A stretch of 64,000 nucleotides of DNA from Lycium barbarum (Eukaryota > Streptophyta > Magnoliopsida > Solanales > Solanaceae): assembly GCF_019175385.1 (NCBI RefSeq), contig NC_083339.1:25263637-25327636 (forward strand). The letters run 5' to 3'. The stretch's first letter is position 1. The number at the start of each line of letters is the position of its first letter. Below are positions 60,932 to 64,000 of the stretch, piece after piece. Position numbers and translations under genes: made by a program. A model generated the notes under the pieces. That model was not told the DNA's origin and made no database searches. It saw only the letters and a list, made by a program, of their open reading frames with translations.

Positions 60932-62294
60932 CTAGCAGAAGTGTCCTCCAGTAGCTTTTGATAAAGCCCTATCAGTCCTTGCCTTCTTGGCCTTTCGAAG
61001 GGTGGTCTGGATATAAAGGTAAGCCGATGTCAATACGACGTCCATCAAGAAGCTCTTCTCTGTGAAGCTTATTAGAGCAATGTCATCCAAAGTCTTCTTC
61101 ATCCGATCGTCGAGCTTAGTTAAACAGTCATAGGTGAATTCCAACTCATGCTTCAAGCCCGCTATGGTAGCTTGATCTTGTTCTATTTTCTCCAAATACT
61201 TAGCATCCCTATCATCGACCCTTCTCTGAATCAAACAAGCTCAGATCTTGGCTTTAGAGTCCTTGTCTTGAACAATACTATAAATAATAGACTTGGGAGT
61301 GAGAGTGCCTTACAAGTCGGCCCTCAACCAATCTCTATACTCTTCTTCACAACCCAGATAAAACCTGTCGGGAGCTAAAGTGTCTGGACCCCAAGATATG
61401 CGACCATTCCACTCACGAAGACAATCCCCGACCCTCGAAATCCTATCACTGTCATTGTTAATCATGAAATCCCCCATGTTTCCAACCTGCGGTATGATTT
61501 GAGTCCTCCTAAATTGTCTCAAGACACTAGAAGGTGCATAAGGGAGAATCCATTGAATTGCCATAAGTGGCAGGAATTGACACTTTCTACCTTTGACCAC
61601 AACAGTGTCGGATACGAAGTCATCGAACATCCACTGCACGCCATCCTCCCTGAGTCTAGAAAAGGTGAAGGTCCAACTCTGTTTGGTCTGATCTCCAATA
61701 TTTGGACAAAAGTTAAGAAGTCCATCCTTTTCCACCGGCTTACTTAAGTATTGGGTACCTCCGACTTTGATCATGTGTTGAGGATCCGCCATTGTAGGAG
61801 TAGGTTACATCCATTGAATTATTTATAATGGTTTCTACAAAGGTTTAGGTCTCGGTACATATCGGCTAGGATGATGGGGGTCAAGTCAAAGTATTTGGTG
61901 TCTTCTTGTCGGGTTATGCCGTAAAAGATGGCATGGGTGACTGAGATGATACGGGTGTCTATGGCTAAGGTTCCATCTTTGGGAAAGACCATGAGTCCTA
62001 AAAAGCAAACAACAATGTCTAAGGGTCGGGTGGCTTCCCACTTGGCATAGGTTTCGCATTCGGCTGGGTGTTCCACAAATCCACTTGGGTTACCGAATCG
62101 TTTATTTATCTCTAAAGGGTATGGTTGGGCCATATGCCCAATTGAAATTGGAAAAGGAAAGCATTTTGAGTATTTGGTGGTAGGTAGGCTTCGCCAGGAT
62201 TAGGACATGGTCGTCGGGTTTCTTTCTTCTTTTCAGACCCAACCCCACACTGGTTATGACATCCCTCAATCCCTCTAAAGTCGGGGTCGTTTCT
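60932..62294 (-). pseudogene. Ogre ORF1 (DUF7745-type protein), truncated at its start
   Basis: Ogre elements carry an extra ORF1 upstream of gag, of unknown function. Here the minus strand gives LDIVVCFLGLMVFPKDGTLA, DTRIISVTHAIF and DLTPIILADMYRDLNLC (61819-62133). After a frameshift come MAIQWILPYAPSSVLRQF, QIIPQVGNMGDF, and a Trp/Tyr-rich end, YLGCEEEYRDWLRADL (61310-61792). In the same frame beyond a stop there is a coiled coil (ATIAGLKHELEFTYDCLTKL, 60932-61234). This is the layout of plant DUF7745 proteins. The start is cut at 62294 by a gypsy LTR. Confidence 0.78.
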
Positions 62295-62991
62295 TGTCAC
62301 GACCCTATTTCACTAAGTCGTACGGGCACCTACCTTTCCCACCTCGGTAGGCAAACCCTTAATTCAACATTCATAATTTATAGAAATTAGCGGAAGAAGA
62401 AAAATAGCATAAGTCTCACAAATATAATATAAATACGTGCGGAAGTAAATGAAATTCACCCCTGTATCTGGTCTGGTCATACAAGAGCATCTAAATCCAA
62501 ATACTACAAGTCTGAATAATACTACATAAGCGGTCTCAAAATCATGTCTCAGAATGGAAAGCAAGACATAAATAATAGGAAGAGTCTTCGGGCAGCGAAC
62601 GTCCTCATGCTTACCCTGAAAAGACTTGAATCAGCAATACTCGAACATCAGCCACGAGGGGTAGAAGTGGATCCAACCTAGTGCTCTGCATTCATAAAAG
62701 AATGCAGCAAGTGCAGGTCAGTACAAACAACAAGTATTGATAGGTATCATAGGCCGACTAATACTAGCTAACATATATAAAGACAACAAAGTAAGATAAA
62801 CACATAAAACAACAAGGTACAAGTCAACACGAATCCATATCCACAGTACAAGTCATAACCTATGTTAGAGCATCTAAACCCAACTGTGCCAAGTCTCGAT
62901 ATAACCAATCTGAACCAGTACATCACAATTACATCACAACAAGTCATTACCTATTTTATAGGATCTAAACCTAGTTGTGCCAAGTATCAAT
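62295..62991 (-). mobile_element. End of a gypsy LTR inserted in Ogre ORF1 (partial)
   Basis: On the minus strand it ends GTACGACTTAGTGAAATAGG then GTCGTGACA at 62295. It resembles the end of the LTRs at 25879 and 40366. The rest is displaced by the LTR that starts at 62992. Preceding bases are TTTCT; the partner repeat is not in the window. Confidence 0.8.
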
Positions 62992-64000
62992 TGTAACAGG
63001 TCGTTATAGTGGTTTTCACCCATGTATCCTTGTTGAACCTTCCCCGGAGTACCGTTAGTACGATATATGACTTAGTGAAGTCATTAGTTTGGTTCCCAAA
63101 AGGTTTGATTGTGATTTGAGTTACTGGTGGAGGAACTAGTTAAGTTAACGAGTTAGAGTTTACCACGGTCAACTCCAGGTTAGGATGACCCCGTGATAAT
63201 GTTTTGGAAGTTCCAACAAGTTAATATGATAATTTTGAACTTGTCTACAAGTTTTGGTGAGGTTTCGAAGAGTTCCAGATGGGTTTGGGTTTTGTCGCGC
63301 ACATATTCGATGTTTTTGCCATAGGGCTTTGGATAGAAAGGGTTATACATTTATCAAACGACCTTTGTTTTGTGTGAGTTTTGAACCATTAGATCTATAT
63401 CATAATTACAAAGCTATAGCAAAAAAGAATCGTCACATTTCGCCTCCGCATGGGGGAGTTATGACCATTTTTGTATGGACTGTTCTAGCAGGTCCGCTAT
63501 AGTGGACTCAGGGATGCCATAGCGCTACAGCGACCATGATGACCGCTGCAGCGACCGATGGGGGCAGAAAGCCCTATTTTTATATCTCAACTCCGAACCA
63601 TTACCCACAAGACCCCAAAGTTAGTTTTCAAAAGAGAAAAAGGCAAACTTCATTCCATTCATTGGTGAAAGCATCTTGGAGGGTAAGTCCCCACCATTAA
63701 TTGTTCATTTTCCTTTCTTCTTCAAGTTCCATGATTATTTTAAGGTCCATCGATGGTGGCTGAAAATCCTAGAACCCTAGAATTAGTAAACCATTAAATA
63801 ATTAATGGGTTGTTGATTTTGTTGTTGATTAATCATCTAGGAGTATAGATTATCACTTTCTAGGAATGGAATTTGATTTCTTATGGTTGAAATTGCATGT
63901 TGAGACTTAGGGTTCTAATAAAAATGGAAACTTTGTCTTAAAATCCGTTTGAAGGGGGTAAAATTGATTAGAAACCCATGAATTGAAGGTTAATGATTTG
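62992..64000 (+). mobile_element. Start of a gypsy LTR (partial, runs off right edge)
   Basis: Starts TGTAACAGGTCGTTATAGTG at 62992. For several hundred bases it parallels the minus-strand reading of the LTR at 32428-29128, including GACTTAGTGAAGTCATT. It has the GC-rich CCGCTATAGTGG/CGCTACAGCGACC words at 63490-63555, then a TATA-like TTTTTATATC at 63576-63585. The preceding five bases are TCAAT. Confidence 0.82.

Overview
This 64 kb window is nuclear DNA from a flowering plant. It is a heap of nested transposable elements with no ordinary host gene that I can support. The AT-rich base composition, and the mix of chromodomain Ty3/gypsy, Ogre/Tat, SIRE-like copia and CACTA elements, would fit a large-genome eudicot. 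A member of the Solanaceae is my best guess, but that is only an inference. Nearly every coding trace is a retrotransposon or transposon gene, and most carry stops or frameshifts.

Layout. (1) 1-20432: a minus-strand chromodomain gypsy element (element A). Its 3' LTR runs off the left edge. The end of its integrase is at 267-1025, its gag-pol at 14317-18217 and its 5' LTR at 18445-20432. It is split by a 13.3 kb insertion, 1026-14316, flanked by the direct repeat GTTCT. That insertion looks like a huge minus-strand Ogre/Tat-type solo LTR. It carries a 293-bp tandem duplication, and inside that lies a second, plus-strand Ogre-type solo LTR (2698-7816, target repeat TACAC). (2) 20433-22740: remains of a plus-strand SIRE-like copia element (LTR end, primer site, gag), into which A appears to have jumped. 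(3) 23081-34502: a decayed minus-strand copia element with two solo gypsy LTRs inside it (25879-28657 and 29128-32428). (4) 34503-35580: anonymous AT-rich DNA. (5) 35581 to about 42760: the 3' half of a minus-strand CACTA (En/Spm) transposon with terminal CACTA, a subterminal array of palindromic repeats and broken ORF2 exons. It is interrupted by a solo gypsy LTR at 37474-40366 (target repeat CTTTG). (6) About 42761-62294: a minus-strand Ogre/Tat element, truncated at its 3' LTR. It holds an in-frame minisatellite, integrase, two RNase H regions, RT, a protease with G-patch, gag, extra zinc modules and an ORF1 of DUF7745 type. A one-LTR gypsy element (45005-51301) sits inside its 3' untranslated part. 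(7) 62295-64000: two partial gypsy LTRs in opposite orientations, the second inserted in the first.

The genes do not work together as a host system. The notable biology is in the elements: a readable order of nested insertions, GC-rich palindromic word clusters just upstream of probable LTR promoters, a recurrent CTACGT/ACGTAG hairpin in the Ogre non-coding parts, and three copies of a zinc-knuckle module in the Ogre element. I found no convincing undescribed protein system.
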